Assembly (NCBI RefSeq): GCF_000383615.1
Contig: NZ_KB911593.1
Coordinates: 23,296 to 87,295 of the forward strand
DNA length: 64,000 nucleotides
Source: Streptomyces canus 299MFChir4.1
GTDB taxonomy: Bacteria > Actinomycetota > Actinomycetes > Streptomycetales > Streptomycetaceae
Direction of reading: 5' to 3'
The position numbers and the translations under genes are program-made. The notes below the pieces were generated by a model. It searched no databases, had not been told where the DNA came from, and saw only the letters and a list, made by a program, of their open reading frames with translations. Below are positions 8,204 through 16,822 of the stretch, in pieces (position 1 is the first letter of the stretch; each line of letters opens with the position of its first letter).

Positions 8204-9679
8204 TTACTGGTCGGCCTTCCGGGCGCGTTCCGCGAGGCGGAGCATCCTGGTGCGGGCCGACTCCAGCTTGTCGGGGTCCTCGGCCGCCGGACCCTCTCCG
8301 GCGGCCAGGTCCGTCCACAGGGTGAGCAGCTCGCGCCCGAGAGCCAGGCCCCGCAGCGGATCCCGTACGGCCTTCCACGCGGTGGCCGCGCTCTGCACGT
8401 TGCCGTAGGCCGCCTCGGCGTCCCCGGCGCGGTGGTGGATGCCGGCCAGGTCGAGGGAGATCTCCGCGGCCTGGACCGGCTCGCCGCCCAAGTAGGCGAT
8501 GTAGGCGGCGAGTTCACGCACCCGCAGCACGTCGGGATGCTCGGCGCCCAGGGTCTCGGAGGCCTCGCCGACCGCCTGCTCCGCCAACGCGGCGGCAGCG
8601 TCCGTCCGTCCCTCCCGCACGGCCTCGCTGATCCGCCCGACCGGCTCCGCGAGCACCGCGCCCTCGTCGATCACCAGCCCCTCTCCCAGAACGGCCTCGG
8701 CGACGGCGTCGAACCCCCGCACGGGCGTCGGCTTGGGGCCGGGGTCGTCCAGGAGGGGGACCGGGTCGATGAGGGGGGCGGCGGCCCGCGGGGCGGGCGC
8801 GGCCGACGGAAGCGGCTGGGGCGCGACGGCGGCGAAACCGGCCGTCGGCAGGGGCAGGGGCTGCGGGTCGGGAACGGGGTCGGCGGTCGATCGTGGGGCC
8901 GGAGCCGGTACGGCGTCGGACGGCGGCGGGACAGGGCCGGTCTGTGGCAGGGGCCCGGGTGCGTAGGCGAGGTCGGTCGGGGACGGCGGGGACGGGGTGG
9001 CGGCCGGGCTCGCGTCCATCACGGGGGGCGGGCCGAACTCGCCCGTCGGGGGTACGACCGTCCCGGGGGCCTGCGCCGGAGCCGGGCCGGTGGAGCGGGT
9101 GTCCGGAAGCCGGCGCAGGACCTGGGTCGGGGACGGTTCGGCGTCCGTCGGGTGCGGCTCGGGCAGGTCGCTCGGCCGGAACGTGGGGGCCGGGTCCCGC
9201 GCGGGCTCGTCGAGTTGCCGCAGGAGCTGCGTGGGCCCCTCGTGCGGGGCGGAGGCCGCAGGCGGCCAGGACTGCTCCGCGGGCTGCTCCCCGGCGCCGG
9301 ACGGCGACGGCCGGTCTCCCTGCTCGGGTGCCGGCCCCCCGAACGCTCCCCGCTCGGCGGCCCGGTTCCGGTCCGCCGCCTCCGGCGGAGTCATCCGTAC
9401 CGGCTCCCCGATGAAGCGGCTGGCGCCGTCCGTCGCGACTTCCAGGGGGACCACGTAGCCGATGCGGGCGTCGTGGATCGTGGCGTGGACGGGGTGGCCG
9501 CCGGTGCGGGCGAGGTGCTGGAGGTGGGTCAGGACGGTCTGGTGGAGTTCCTCGCCGGGTGACGCGGTGACCGCTGTTCCGGCCACCGTCGCGGACTCAC
9601 CCGTCAGGGGGACGCGGACGTCGATCGGGGTCGTCCCCCGCTGCTGGTCCCGCTTCTTGTCGCGGCTGAGTCGAGACAT
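8204..9679 (-). CDS. Proline-rich protein with C-terminal TPR-like domain
   Basis: This is a protein of about 491 residues with three parts. An N-terminal folded segment (about 1-110; PIDVRVPLTGESATVAG and VHATIHDARIGYVVPLEV) comes first. A low-complexity Pro/Ala/Thr linker (about 110-330), carrying repeated TQLLRQLDEP and TQVLRRLPDT motifs, follows. The C-terminal alpha-helical domain (about 340-490) has tetratricopeptide-like helices with the GAEHPDVLRVRELAAYIAYLGG pattern. No catalytic motif is visible. It probably mediates protein contacts. It is divergent from the small P-loop-like gene at 9809, and the pair recurs as a hint of joint function. An in-frame GTG at 9691 is the alternative start; ATG 9679 has AAGGA just before it. 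Confidence 0.75.
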   Translation of the reverse strand: MSRLSRDKKRDQQRGTTPIDVRVPLTGESATVAGTAVTASPGEELHQTVLTHLQHLARTGGHPVHATIHDARIGYVVPLEVATDGASRFIGEPVRMTPPEAADRNRAAERGAFGGPAPEQGDRPSPSGAGEQPAEQSWPPAASAPHEGPTQLLRQLDEPARDPAPTFRPSDLPEPHPTDAEPSPTQVLRRLPDTRSTGPAPAQAPGTVVPPTGEFGPPPVMDASPAATPSPPSPTDLAYAPGPLPQTGPVPPPSDAVPAPAPRSTADPVPDPQPLPLPTAGFAAVAPQPLPSAAPAPRAAAPLIDPVPLLDDPGPKPTPVRGFDAVAEAVLGEGLVIDEGAVLAEPVGRISEAVREGRTDAAAALAEQAVGEASETLGAEHPDVLRVRELAAYIAYLGGEPVQAAEISLDLAGIHHRAGDAEAAYGNVQSAATAWKAVRDPLRGLALGRELLTLWTDLAAGEGPAAEDPDKLESARTRMLRLAERARKADQ

Positions 9680-9808
9680 CTCATCCTTCACGGTCGTGCA
9701 CGTACTGTCGAGTCTCTCCGCTCGCCCCCGGTTCTCACGTCACCGTGATGTCACAGGCCTGTTCCAGGAGGGGGAGGGCGGGTGGGATGACAGGGTCGGG
9801 GCGCGGGC

Positions 9809-10303
9809 ATGCGGACCGACGTGCGGCGAGAGGCGGAGAGCGTGCAGCAGGGGCCGGAGATCTGGATCCGCGGGCCGGTGGCCCCGACCGGGAGGCGGTT
9901 CGCGTGGGTCGGCACGCACGGCGGAGCCGGCGTCTCCACCCTGGCCGCCGTCTACGGCGGTCACGACAGTGGACGCGACTGGCCGGGGCCCGGTGCCCCC
10001 GCCTCCGTCCTGCTCGTCGCCCGTACGCATGCCGCCGGGCTGCTCGCCGCCCGCCGCACCCTGGAGCTCTTCCGGCGCGGGGAGCACCCGCCGGGGCTCG
10101 ACCTCGACGCCGTGGTGCTCGTCGCGGACGCTCCCGGCCGGCTCCCGCGCCCGCTCGCCCGGCAGGTCAAGGAGATCGAGTCCACGGTCGACGTGTACCG
10201 GGTGCCCTGGGTCCCCGCGTGGCGCCTCGGCGATCCGGACGGGACGCCTCCACGCGGGACCGAGGCACTCGTCCGGCTCACCCGGGCCACCGCCGCTCCA
10301 TGA
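9809..10303 (+). CDS. DUF6668-like protein with degenerate P-loop
   Basis: This 164-residue protein reads like an actinobacterial DUF6668 member of unknown role. RRFAWVGTHGGAGVSTLAAVYGG resembles the deviant Walker A of ParA/MinD-like ATPases, but it lacks the usual Lys (GGAGVST) and is followed by no complete Walker B. A GTG at 9842 (VQQGPEIWIRGP) is a shorter alternative start. It overlaps the amidase start by the ATGA tetranucleotide, so the two are translationally coupled, and it is divergent from the TPR protein gene. Confidence 0.65.
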   Translation: MRTDVRREAESVQQGPEIWIRGPVAPTGRRFAWVGTHGGAGVSTLAAVYGGHDSGRDWPGPGAPASVLLVARTHAAGLLAARRTLELFRRGEHPPGLDLDAVVLVADAPGRLPRPLARQVKEIESTVDVYRVPWVPAWRLGDPDGTPPRGTEALVRLTRATAAP

Positions 10304-11451
10304 CGGCGACCGCAGCCCTCTCCGCCGTGGACCTGGCGTCAGCGGTCCGTTCGCGCTCGCTGCGGGCCGTCGACGTCGTCGCCCGCGCCCTGGAGCGGAT
10401 CCGGAGCGTGGATCCCGAACTGTGCGCCTTCGCCGAGGTGTGGGAGGAGGAGGGGCTGCGCCGGGCACGCGAGATCGATCTCCGCGTCGAGTCGGGTGAG
10501 CGGCCGCCGCTCGCCGGGGTGCCGATCGGGGTGAAGGGGCGTCACGGGCTGCGCGGTGCGGCGGCGCTCCTCGCGGCCGGGTGCGTACCCGTCGGCGCGA
10601 CCTCCGTGCCCGGTCCCGGAACTCTCTGGCAGACCTGGGGGCTCGGCGCCCACGGCCGTACCGTCAACCCCTGGCGCGCCGACCGCACCCCGGGCGGGTC
10701 CTCGGCGGGCTCCGCGGCCGCGGTGGCCGCGGGACTCGTCCCGATGGCGACGGGGAGCGACGGGGCGGGGTCGGTACGGATCCCGGCGGCGTGGTGCGGC
10801 GTGATCGGCCTCAAGACCACGAATCCCGGCCACGGCCGCACCGGTACCGGCCTCACCGCCCCCGGCATCCTCGTCCGCCACGCCTGTGACGCGGCCGCCT
10901 ACTGGCACGCGGTCTCCGGTACCGAGCCGCCCCACGCCCCTGCCGTCCCTGTCCCCGTCCCCGTCCCCGTCCCCGTCCAGTGGTCCCCCGATCTCGGCTT
11001 CGCCGACCCCGCCCCCGGGATCGTCCGGATCGCCCGCGCGGCGGTGGCGCGGCTGGCCGACGCCGGTGTCCTACGGCTCGTCCGGCCCCTCGCCCCGCCG
11101 CGCCTGCGCGACCCGGCCACCGCCTGGCTCGCGCTGCGCACCCCGGGGGCCGATCTGCGGGACGCCGAGCGGATCCGGGCCGCCAACGACCGTCTCCTCG
11201 ACGAGATCTTCGCCGACGCCGATCTGCTGCTGACGCCCACGACCCCCTGCCCGCCGCACGGTCACGAAGGCCCGGGTGAGCGCTACTCCACCGCTCTCAC
11301 CTGGGCCTTCAACCTCAGCGGGCACCCGGCGCTCAGCCTCCCGGCGGGCCTTGGCCCCGACGGCTGCCCGGTCGGACTCCAGCTCGTGGCCCGGCACGGC
11401 GGCGAGGCGCTGCTGCTGGAGGTGGCACGGGCGGCACAGGCATCCGCCTGA
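10300..11451 (+). CDS. Short amidase-signature enzyme
   Basis: This is a 383-residue amidase-signature hydrolase, shorter than the usual 450-500. The Ser-cisSer-Lys triad elements are present: the Lys of GVPIGVKGRHG, GGSSAGSAAAVAAG (cis-Ser region), and the nucleophile of GSDGAGSVRIPAAWCG. The loop normally reading GSDTGGS is GSDGAGS here. The central region is shortened and carries a (VP)n run (about residues 210-221) built by a six-base microsatellite at about 10947-10978. It starts within the stop of the DUF6668-like gene. The amide substrate is unknown, and the altered loop leaves activity uncertain. Confidence 0.8.
   Translation: MTATAALSAVDLASAVRSRSLRAVDVVARALERIRSVDPELCAFAEVWEEEGLRRAREIDLRVESGERPPLAGVPIGVKGRHGLRGAAALLAAGCVPVGATSVPGPGTLWQTWGLGAHGRTVNPWRADRTPGGSSAGSAAAVAAGLVPMATGSDGAGSVRIPAAWCGVIGLKTTNPGHGRTGTGLTAPGILVRHACDAAAYWHAVSGTEPPHAPAVPVPVPVPVPVQWSPDLGFADPAPGIVRIARAAVARLADAGVLRLVRPLAPPRLRDPATAWLALRTPGADLRDAERIRAANDRLLDEIFADADLLLTPTTPCPPHGHEGPGERYSTALTWAFNLSGHPALSLPAGLGPDGCPVGLQLVARHGGEALLLEVARAAQASA
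10945..10980 (+). repeat. ccccgt hexanucleotide microsatellite
   Basis: About five to six copies of a six-base unit (ccccgt phase) lie inside the amidase gene and encode alternating Pro-Val. Hexanucleotide changes would keep frame but alter the length of the linker. Confidence 0.7.
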
Positions 11452-11488
11452 GACACCAAGCACCCAGGCACGGTACCCGGGCACCCCC

Positions 11489-11530
11489 TGGACAGTTACT
11501 TGCACGCACATATAATGCATGTGCGAGTAA
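11489..11530 (+). promoter_or_regulatory. sigma-70-type promoter overlapped by operator
   Basis: TGGACA (11489-11494) and TATAAT (11511-11516) are separated by 16 bp, a near-consensus housekeeping promoter that is unusually good for this GC content. It is covered by an imperfect 35-bp dyad (11496-11530: TTACTTGCAC ... GTGCGAGTAA). The dyad straddles the -10, so a repressor would block RNA polymerase. No regulator gene is adjacent. The promoter drives the FMN reductase gene starting at 11562. Confidence 0.7.
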
Positions 11531-11561
11531 TTACCGTACGCCGATCAGCCTGGAGCTCTCC

Positions 11562-12152
11562 ATGACGCGACGTTTCCTGTTCGTGCTCGGCAGCAGCCGC
11601 AGCGACGGCAACACCGAACTGCTGGCCCGCCGGGCCGCCGAACAACTGCCTCCGGACGTCGAGCAGCAGTGGATCGACCTCGCGGAGCATCCACTGCCCG
11701 ACTTCGAAGATCTGCGGCACGACACGGACCACGTGCGTCCGACGATCGGTCAGACGGCGCTGCTCTTCGACGCGACGCTCGCGGCGACGGACATCGTGAT
11801 CGCCTCCCCGCTGTACTGGTACTCGGTCTCCGCGCACGTCAAGCGCTACCTCGACTACTGGTCGGGCTGGCTGCGCACGCCGGGTGCCGAGTTCAAGGCG
11901 ACCATGGCGGGGCGCACGCTGTGGGGTGTCACCGCGCTGGCGCACGAGGAGTTCGAGGTCGCCGCCCCGCTGATCGGCACCCTGAACAACTCGGCCGCGT
12001 ACATGGGGATGCGTTTCGGCGGGGTGCTCCTCGGCAACGGCAGCAAGCCCGGTGACGTGCTGCGGGACACCGACGCGCTCGCCCGGGCGAAGACCTTCTT
12101 CGACCAGGAGGCCCCACTCGCGCGGTTCCCCTACGAGCTGGTCACGTTGTGA
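11562..12152 (+). CDS. NAD(P)H-dependent FMN reductase / flavodoxin-like oxidoreductase
   Basis: This 196-residue flavodoxin-fold protein contains LFVLGSSRSDGNTELLARRA (FMN phosphate loop, about residues 5-24) and ASPLYWYSVSAHVKRYLDYW (about 84-103), the typical NADPH-dependent FMN reductase/NAD(P)H-quinone reductase pattern. It probably reduces flavin or quinones in the cytoplasm. It has a clear promoter/operator and appears to be a single-gene, ligand-inducible unit. Its last 11 bases overlap the end of the convergent ABC permease gene, so transcription must collide or stop inside coding sequence. Confidence 0.85.
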   Translation: MTRRFLFVLGSSRSDGNTELLARRAAEQLPPDVEQQWIDLAEHPLPDFEDLRHDTDHVRPTIGQTALLFDATLAATDIVIASPLYWYSVSAHVKRYLDYWSGWLRTPGAEFKATMAGRTLWGVTALAHEEFEVAAPLIGTLNNSAAYMGMRFGGVLLGNGSKPGDVLRDTDALARAKTFFDQEAPLARFPYELVTL

Positions 12153-13071
12153 TGTCCTTCGCCAGGAACCTCGCCCACGCCGCCGAGCCGAACACCGCCG
12201 CGTACAGCGCCTGGAGGCCGAGGTTCTTCACCAGGTCGTCCCAGTAGACCGGCTCCCGCATGAGGTCGGCGAAGGACAGCCAGTAGTGGGAGAAGAAGTA
12301 CGGCTGGAGCGCGTGCAGTTGGGGAATCTGGTCGAGGATCTGGACCGTGATCAGCAGGCCCACCGTCGTCGCCATCGCCGCGATGCCGCTGTTCGTGAGC
12401 GTCGAGACGAACAGGCCCAGGGCCGCCACGCCGGTCAGTGACGCGGCCACCACCAGGGCGATCAGCAGGGCTCTGCCCAGTCCCTCCGCGAAGGTGATCT
12501 GAGTGCCGGAGATCGTCGTCAGGTCGCCGAGCGGGAACAGGACGGCCCCCACCGTCAGCGCCGAGACGGCGACCACGAGGGTGGCGACCAGGCAGAACGT
12601 CATCACCGTCGCGTACTTGGTCAGGAGCAGCCGAGTGCGGCCCGCGGGGGCGACCAGGAGGTAGCGGAGGGTGCCGGCGTTGGCCTCCCCCGCGATCGCG
12701 TCGCCCGCGATGACGCCGATGGACATCGGAAGGAAGAAGGGGAGGGTCGCGGCGAGGGCGGTGAAGACCAGGAAGAGGCCGTTGTTGGTGATCTGGGAGA
12801 TGAAGGCGGGGCCGCCACCGCCGCCGGTGGTCGAGGAGCCGTCACCGGTTTCGATCTTCACCGCGATGCCCACGAGGATCGGGACCGCCGCGAGGACGGC
12901 GAGCAGGGCCAGGGTGCGCCAGCGGCGGAACGTGGTGTGGAGTTCGTTGCGGAAGAGGGTGCCGTAGAAGGTCGTACGGCGGCTCGCGGGTTGTGGGGGC
13001 TGGTCGCGCCCGCGCGGCGGTAGCCGCACATCCGAAACAGCCCCGCGCCCCTTCACGTCAGCCTGCGACAT
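12142..13071 (-). CDS. ABC-2 type transporter permease
   Basis: This 309-residue membrane protein has about six transmembrane segments. A cytoplasmic N terminus (about 1-55) is followed by TLALLAVLAAVPILVGIAV, a large extracytoplasmic loop with a Gly/Ser-rich stretch, and paired segments such as LFLVFTALAATLPFFLPMS. FRNELHTTFRRWR is the usual coupling region of ABC-2 permeases. It overlaps the ATPase gene by 14 bp and forms an exporter with it. The exported compound is not indicated. Confidence 0.88.
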   Translation of the reverse strand: MSQADVKGRGAVSDVRLPPRGRDQPPQPASRRTTFYGTLFRNELHTTFRRWRTLALLAVLAAVPILVGIAVKIETGDGSSTTGGGGGPAFISQITNNGLFLVFTALAATLPFFLPMSIGVIAGDAIAGEANAGTLRYLLVAPAGRTRLLLTKYATVMTFCLVATLVVAVSALTVGAVLFPLGDLTTISGTQITFAEGLGRALLIALVVAASLTGVAALGLFVSTLTNSGIAAMATTVGLLITVQILDQIPQLHALQPYFFSHYWLSFADLMREPVYWDDLVKNLGLQALYAAVFGSAAWARFLAKDITT

Positions 13072-14074
13072 CGAAGCCCTCCCCTGTCAGGGCCACGAAA
13101 GCGTCCTCCAGAGAGGCCCTCTCCACTCCGAAGCCGCGCACCCTCACCCCCGCCGTCACCAACGCCATGGTGATGTCCGCCAGTTCCCCGTCGGGTGGGT
13201 CGGCGGTGACCCGGTCCTCGGCCACGACCACATCGCCGGCCCCTTGCTCCTTCAGCACCCTCGCCGCATCCGCCGGGTCCGGAGTCGTCACCACCAACCT
13301 GCCCCTCGTCCCAGCCGCCAGGTCCGCCACCAACCCCTGGGTGATCAGGCGGCCCTGGGCCATCACCGCCGCGTGGGTGCAGACCTGTTCGATCTCGTCG
13401 AGGAGGTGGGAGGAGAGGAAGACGGTCGTGCCGTCGGAGGCCAGCTCCCTCACCAGGGAGCGGATCTCGCGCATGCCCTGCGGGTCCAGGCCGTTGGTCG
13501 GTTCGTCCAGGACCAGGAGTCTGCGGGGCTGGAGGAGGGCCGCGGCCAGGCCGAGGCGCTGTTTCATGCCCAGCGAGTACGCCTTCGCCTTCTTGCCGGC
13601 GGCGGCCGCCAGGCCCACCCGGTCCAGGGCGGCCGCCACGCGCGTGTTCCGGGTGCGGGGGTCGGCGGTCGGGTCCGCGGCGTCGTAGCGGACGAGGTTG
13701 TCGCGGCCGGAGAGGAAGCCGTACAGGGCCGGGCCCTCGATGAGCGCGCCGACGTGCGGGAGTACGGTCCGGGCGGCGCGCGGCATGGGGCGGCCCAGGA
13801 CGCGCGCGGTGCCGGAGGTCGGTTCGATGAGGCCCATCAGCATGCGGATGGTGGTGGTCTTGCCGGAGCCGTTCGGGCCGAGGAAGCCGAAGACGCTGCC
13901 CGCCGGGACGGTCAGGTCGAGACCGTCCACGGCGAGCTGTCCGCCGCGGTAGCGCTTGGTGAGGGCACGGGTGCGGATGACGCTCTCATCCCCGCTCTCG
14001 TCCCCGCCCGCGTCACCACCTGCGCCGTCGCCCGACCCCTCCGGGTCCGGGTCCGTGGCGGACGGCTGGTCCAT
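13058..14074 (-). CDS. ABC transporter ATP-binding protein (exporter type)
   Basis: This 338-residue ATPase has an acidic, Gly/Asp-rich N-terminal extension of about 35 residues. Walker A is FLGPNGSGKTT (about residues 66-76), the signature is YSLGMKQRLGLAAALL, and Walker B is LLVLDEPTNGLDP. The C-terminal ~90 residues form the DUF4162-like extension seen in CcmA/NatA-type exporters. It is encoded directly upstream of its permease. Streptomyces uses such pairs for drug, peptide or lipid export. Confidence 0.9.
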   Translation of the reverse strand: MDQPSATDPDPEGSGDGAGGDAGGDESGDESVIRTRALTKRYRGGQLAVDGLDLTVPAGSVFGFLGPNGSGKTTTIRMLMGLIEPTSGTARVLGRPMPRAARTVLPHVGALIEGPALYGFLSGRDNLVRYDAADPTADPRTRNTRVAAALDRVGLAAAAGKKAKAYSLGMKQRLGLAAALLQPRRLLVLDEPTNGLDPQGMREIRSLVRELASDGTTVFLSSHLLDEIEQVCTHAAVMAQGRLITQGLVADLAAGTRGRLVVTTPDPADAARVLKEQGAGDVVVAEDRVTADPPDGELADITMALVTAGVRVRGFGVERASLEDAFVALTGEGFDVAG

Positions 14075-14106
14075 CGGCTCCCTCGATTCGTCGTGCCCGC
14101 TCGGGA

Positions 14107-15345
14107 CTACTTCGCCGCGTCGGCCGCCTTCACCAGCGCGTCCTTGGTGACCGCGCCGACGTACACCTTGCCGTCGTCGGTGATCAGGGCGTTGATCAGG
14201 CGGGTCTTGAAGACGGTGCCCTTCCCGAAGCCGCCGGAGACCTTGTCGCCGAGCGAGTCCAGGAAGCCGCCCATGTCACCGCCGACCTCGGAGCCGGACG
14301 GGACGCCCTGGCCGCCGGTGTCGAAGGTGGCGATGGAGTCCCAGCCGTCCCCGATGACGTTCAGGCCCTCGGGGCCGTTCTTGCCGAACTCGTCGGCGGC
14401 GCCCTTGCCGAGGTCCTTGGAGGGACCCTTGCCGGGGTGCTCCGCGTGCCCGGATGCCTTGGGCGCGTCCCCCTCCTCGACCTTCGCGCCCTTCGGCGGG
14501 GTGAAGTCGAAGGTGGCGGCGGCCGGCTTGGCGAAGCTGACCTGGGTGAAGCCCGCGTCCACGACGGCGGAACCGCCGCTGGCCGGTGTCAGCGTGAACT
14601 TCAGCGGCAGACCGGTCTTCGAGTCCACGGCCACGGTGATCTGACCGACCGTGGAGCCTTCGTCCTTGGGCTTGATGACCAGGCGGTAGGCGTCCCGGCC
14701 CGCGACCTGCGCGGTGCCCTCCACCGTCACCGACGTGGTCTTGTCGGCGGCCTTGAGGGCGTCCTGGGCGAGGTCCTTGGGCGTGGCCGGGAGCTCTTCC
14801 TTCTGCTTCCCCTCGCTCCCGGAGGCCGTGGTGTGGAAGACGGAGTTGGACTTGCTGTCGTACCCCCAGACGTCCTTGCCGTTGTGGATGAGGCTGTACT
14901 CGGCCGCGTTCTCCAGCAGCGAGACCTTCTGCCTGTCCTCGCCGTCCGCCGCGACGCGCAGCGTGTGCGTGCCGGAGGCGAGTTCGGTGAGCTTGGTGGT
15001 GGGGTCGGCGGACGAGTCGCCCGATCCGGAGGGTCCGGCGGCGGAGCCGAGCGAGCTCTCCAGGCCGCCGAGGTCCGGCAGACCGAGATCCGTGGTGATC
15101 TTCACGGTGCCGGAGAGCTGCTGCACGTCCGACGCGGCGATCTTCTCGATGAGTTCCTGTGCGCTGATCTTCGGCAGGTCGGGGTCGCCGGAGTCGGCGA
15201 GCGCCGGGACGAGCCCGATGGTCGCCGCCGCGATCCCCACCACCGTGGCCGGCACGACGTACCGCGCGGCCTTGCGCCGACGCGCGGAACGCAGCTCTTC
15301 GGCGTCCGCGGCGGTCACGCTGTCGTCGGATTCGTACGGTGCCAT
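14107..15345 (-). CDS. LolA-like / DUF2092 membrane-anchored lipoprotein-carrier-fold protein
   Basis: This is a 412-residue protein with a short cytoplasmic Arg-rich start, one signal-anchor segment (about residues 28-50; YVVPATVVGIAAATIGLVPA) and a large external domain. The domain follows the LolA/LppX fold: ISAQELIEKIAASDVQQLSGTV, ...SLIHNGKDVWGYDSKSN..., ...RDAYRLVIKPKDEGSTVGQITVAVDSKTGLPLKF. Such proteins bind lipids or act as outward sensors. In Gram-positives their role is unclear. GGAGGTAAGG lies 5 nt before the ATG at 15345, which decides the start. It sits upstream of the ABC exporter on the same strand with a 32-bp gap, so it may be a lipid-handling partner. Confidence 0.82.
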   Translation of the reverse strand: MAPYESDDSVTAADAEELRSARRRKAARYVVPATVVGIAAATIGLVPALADSGDPDLPKISAQELIEKIAASDVQQLSGTVKITTDLGLPDLGGLESSLGSAAGPSGSGDSSADPTTKLTELASGTHTLRVAADGEDRQKVSLLENAAEYSLIHNGKDVWGYDSKSNSVFHTTASGSEGKQKEELPATPKDLAQDALKAADKTTSVTVEGTAQVAGRDAYRLVIKPKDEGSTVGQITVAVDSKTGLPLKFTLTPASGGSAVVDAGFTQVSFAKPAAATFDFTPPKGAKVEEGDAPKASGHAEHPGKGPSKDLGKGAADEFGKNGPEGLNVIGDGWDSIATFDTGGQGVPSGSEVGGDMGGFLDSLGDKVSGGFGKGTVFKTRLINALITDDGKVYVGAVTKDALVKAADAAK

Positions 15346-15396
15346 GTGTGCCTTACCTCCGTCGTCGGCGGCGGCTGTCAACTCCCGTGCGTCCAC

Positions 15397-15811
15397 CTGT
15401 AGCCGCCATTCTCACCCGAATCGGTGAGGAGTGGTGTTTTCCGTGATGTCCATCTGACCAAATCGGCCATGAGCATGCGTCAGCCCTCGGGGCCAACTCC
15501 ACGTACACCTGGGGTATGACACGACATGCCGACGCCCCCTACAACCCGTAGGGGGCGTCACTGCTCGGGACCGGCCGGACCTGCCCGACCGGACCTGGGG
15601 CTGTCACGAAGGTGGCCTCTGCCGCGCGACGCCCGGCGCGCTCCCCCAGAGGGGGCACCCCCACTCGCCGCACCGCCCGAAAGCCCGACTGCGCCCAGTA
15701 CGAGGGCTTCGGGGCGGCACTCCCCCAGCCTCCGGCCGGCGACCCCCAGAGCACGCACCGAACGCCGCGCGGCCGCCCTCCGGGCGACGAGGCCACTTTC
15801 GCCAACGGGCT
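15397..15811. other. Intergenic region with hairpin and Streptomyces-type repeat
   Basis: 415 bp separate the LolA-like gene from the polyprenyl synthase stop. A perfect 12-bp stem (15531-15542 with 15548-15559, loop AACCC) resembles a terminator. The part from about 15600 to 15800 contains ctcccccagagggggcaccc and a second ctcccccag, and reads like the GC-rich interspersed elements common in Streptomyces genomes. A minus-strand frame across it (15805 down) looks like translated repeat, not a gene. Confidence 0.55.
15531..15559. terminator. 12-bp stem terminator-like hairpin
   Basis: GACGCCCCCTAC pairs perfectly with GTAGGGGGCGTC around a 5-base loop. It lies about 250 bp past the polyprenyl synthase stop and about 185 bp upstream of the LolA-like start, so it should insulate the two minus-strand units. 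Confidence 0.7.
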
Positions 15812-16822
15812 CTAGCCCGCCCGGTGGACCACCGCGTCGCACAGCTCCATCAGCGCCGCCCGCGCGCCGCACTCCCGCAGCGGGGCCAGGGCCGCGCGCG
15901 CGTCCTCCGCGTAGCGCACGGTGTCCCGGCGGGCCTGCTCCAGCGCGGGATGGGTGCGCAGGGCGGCCAGTGCCTCCGCGTGCCGGTCGTCGTCCGTGAG
16001 GTCGGAGTCGAGGAGCTCGCACAGGGCGATGTCCTCGGCCAGGCCGAGCCGGGCGGCGCGCTCCCGCAGCCGCAGGACCGGCATCGTGGGGATGCCCTCG
16101 CGCAGGTCCGTGCCCGGCGTCTTGCCGGACTCGTGGGAGTCGGAGGCGATGTCCAGGACGTCGTCGGCGAGCTGGAAGGCGACGCCGAGGCGCTCGCCGT
16201 ACTGGGTCAGGACGTCCACGACCCTCTCGTCGGCACCGGACATCATCGCCCCGAAGCGGCACGAGACCGCGACCAGCGAGCCCGTCTTGCCGCCGAGCAC
16301 GTCGAGGTAGTGCTCGACCGGGTCGCGGCCGTCCTGCGGGCCGGCCGTCTCCAGGATCTGGCCGGTGACCAGGCGCTCGAACGCCTCGGACTGCACCCGG
16401 ACCGCCTCGGGCCCGAGGTCGGCCAGGATGTGCGAGGCCCGGGCGAACAGGAAGTCACCGGTCAGCACGGCCACCGAATTGCCCCAGCGGGTGTTGGCGC
16501 TGTCGACGCCCCGCCGGACCTCGGCCTCGTCCATGACGTCGTCGTGGTACAGCGTCGCGAGGTGGGTCAGCTCCACCACCACGGCCGACGGCACCACGCC
16601 CGGCGCATAGGGGTCGCCGAACTGGGCGGCGAGCATCACCAGCAACGGCCGGAAGCGCTTTCCACCCGCCCGCACCAGATGCTGGGCGGCCTCCGTGATG
16701 AAGGGGACCTCGCTCTTGGTGGCCTCGAGCAGTCCCTCCTCGACAGCCGTCATTCCGGCCTGGACATCGGCTTCCAGAGCCTGGTCCCGCACGCTCAGCC
16801 CGAACGGCCCGACGACGGTCAC
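15812..16822 (-). CDS. Long-chain polyprenyl diphosphate synthase
   Basis: This is a 336-residue trans-prenyltransferase that extends allylic diphosphates with isopentenyl diphosphate. The first Asp-rich motif is in TLYHDDVMDEAEVRRG (about residues 92-107) and the second in FQLADDVLDIASD. AGGKRFRPLL is the substrate loop. Small residues before the first Asp motif fit a long-chain (hepta- to nonaprenyl) product. In Streptomyces such an enzyme makes the menaquinone side chain, which suits the nearby NADH:menaquinone oxidoreductase operon and the geranylgeranyl reductase-like gene. The exact chain length is inferred. Confidence 0.9.
   Translation of the reverse strand: MTVVGPFGLSVRDQALEADVQAGMTAVEEGLLEATKSEVPFITEAAQHLVRAGGKRFRPLLVMLAAQFGDPYAPGVVPSAVVVELTHLATLYHDDVMDEAEVRRGVDSANTRWGNSVAVLTGDFLFARASHILADLGPEAVRVQSEAFERLVTGQILETAGPQDGRDPVEHYLDVLGGKTGSLVAVSCRFGAMMSGADERVVDVLTQYGERLGVAFQLADDVLDIASDSHESGKTPGTDLREGIPTMPVLRLRERAARLGLAEDIALCELLDSDLTDDDRHAEALAALRTHPALEQARRDTVRYAEDARAALAPLRECGARAALMELCDAVVHRAG

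Noticed and set aside
15539..15805. An 88-codon minus-strand frame downstream of the polyprenyl synthase
   Set aside because: It crosses the 15531-15559 hairpin and the cccccagagggggcaccc repeat. It is better explained as an interspersed element.
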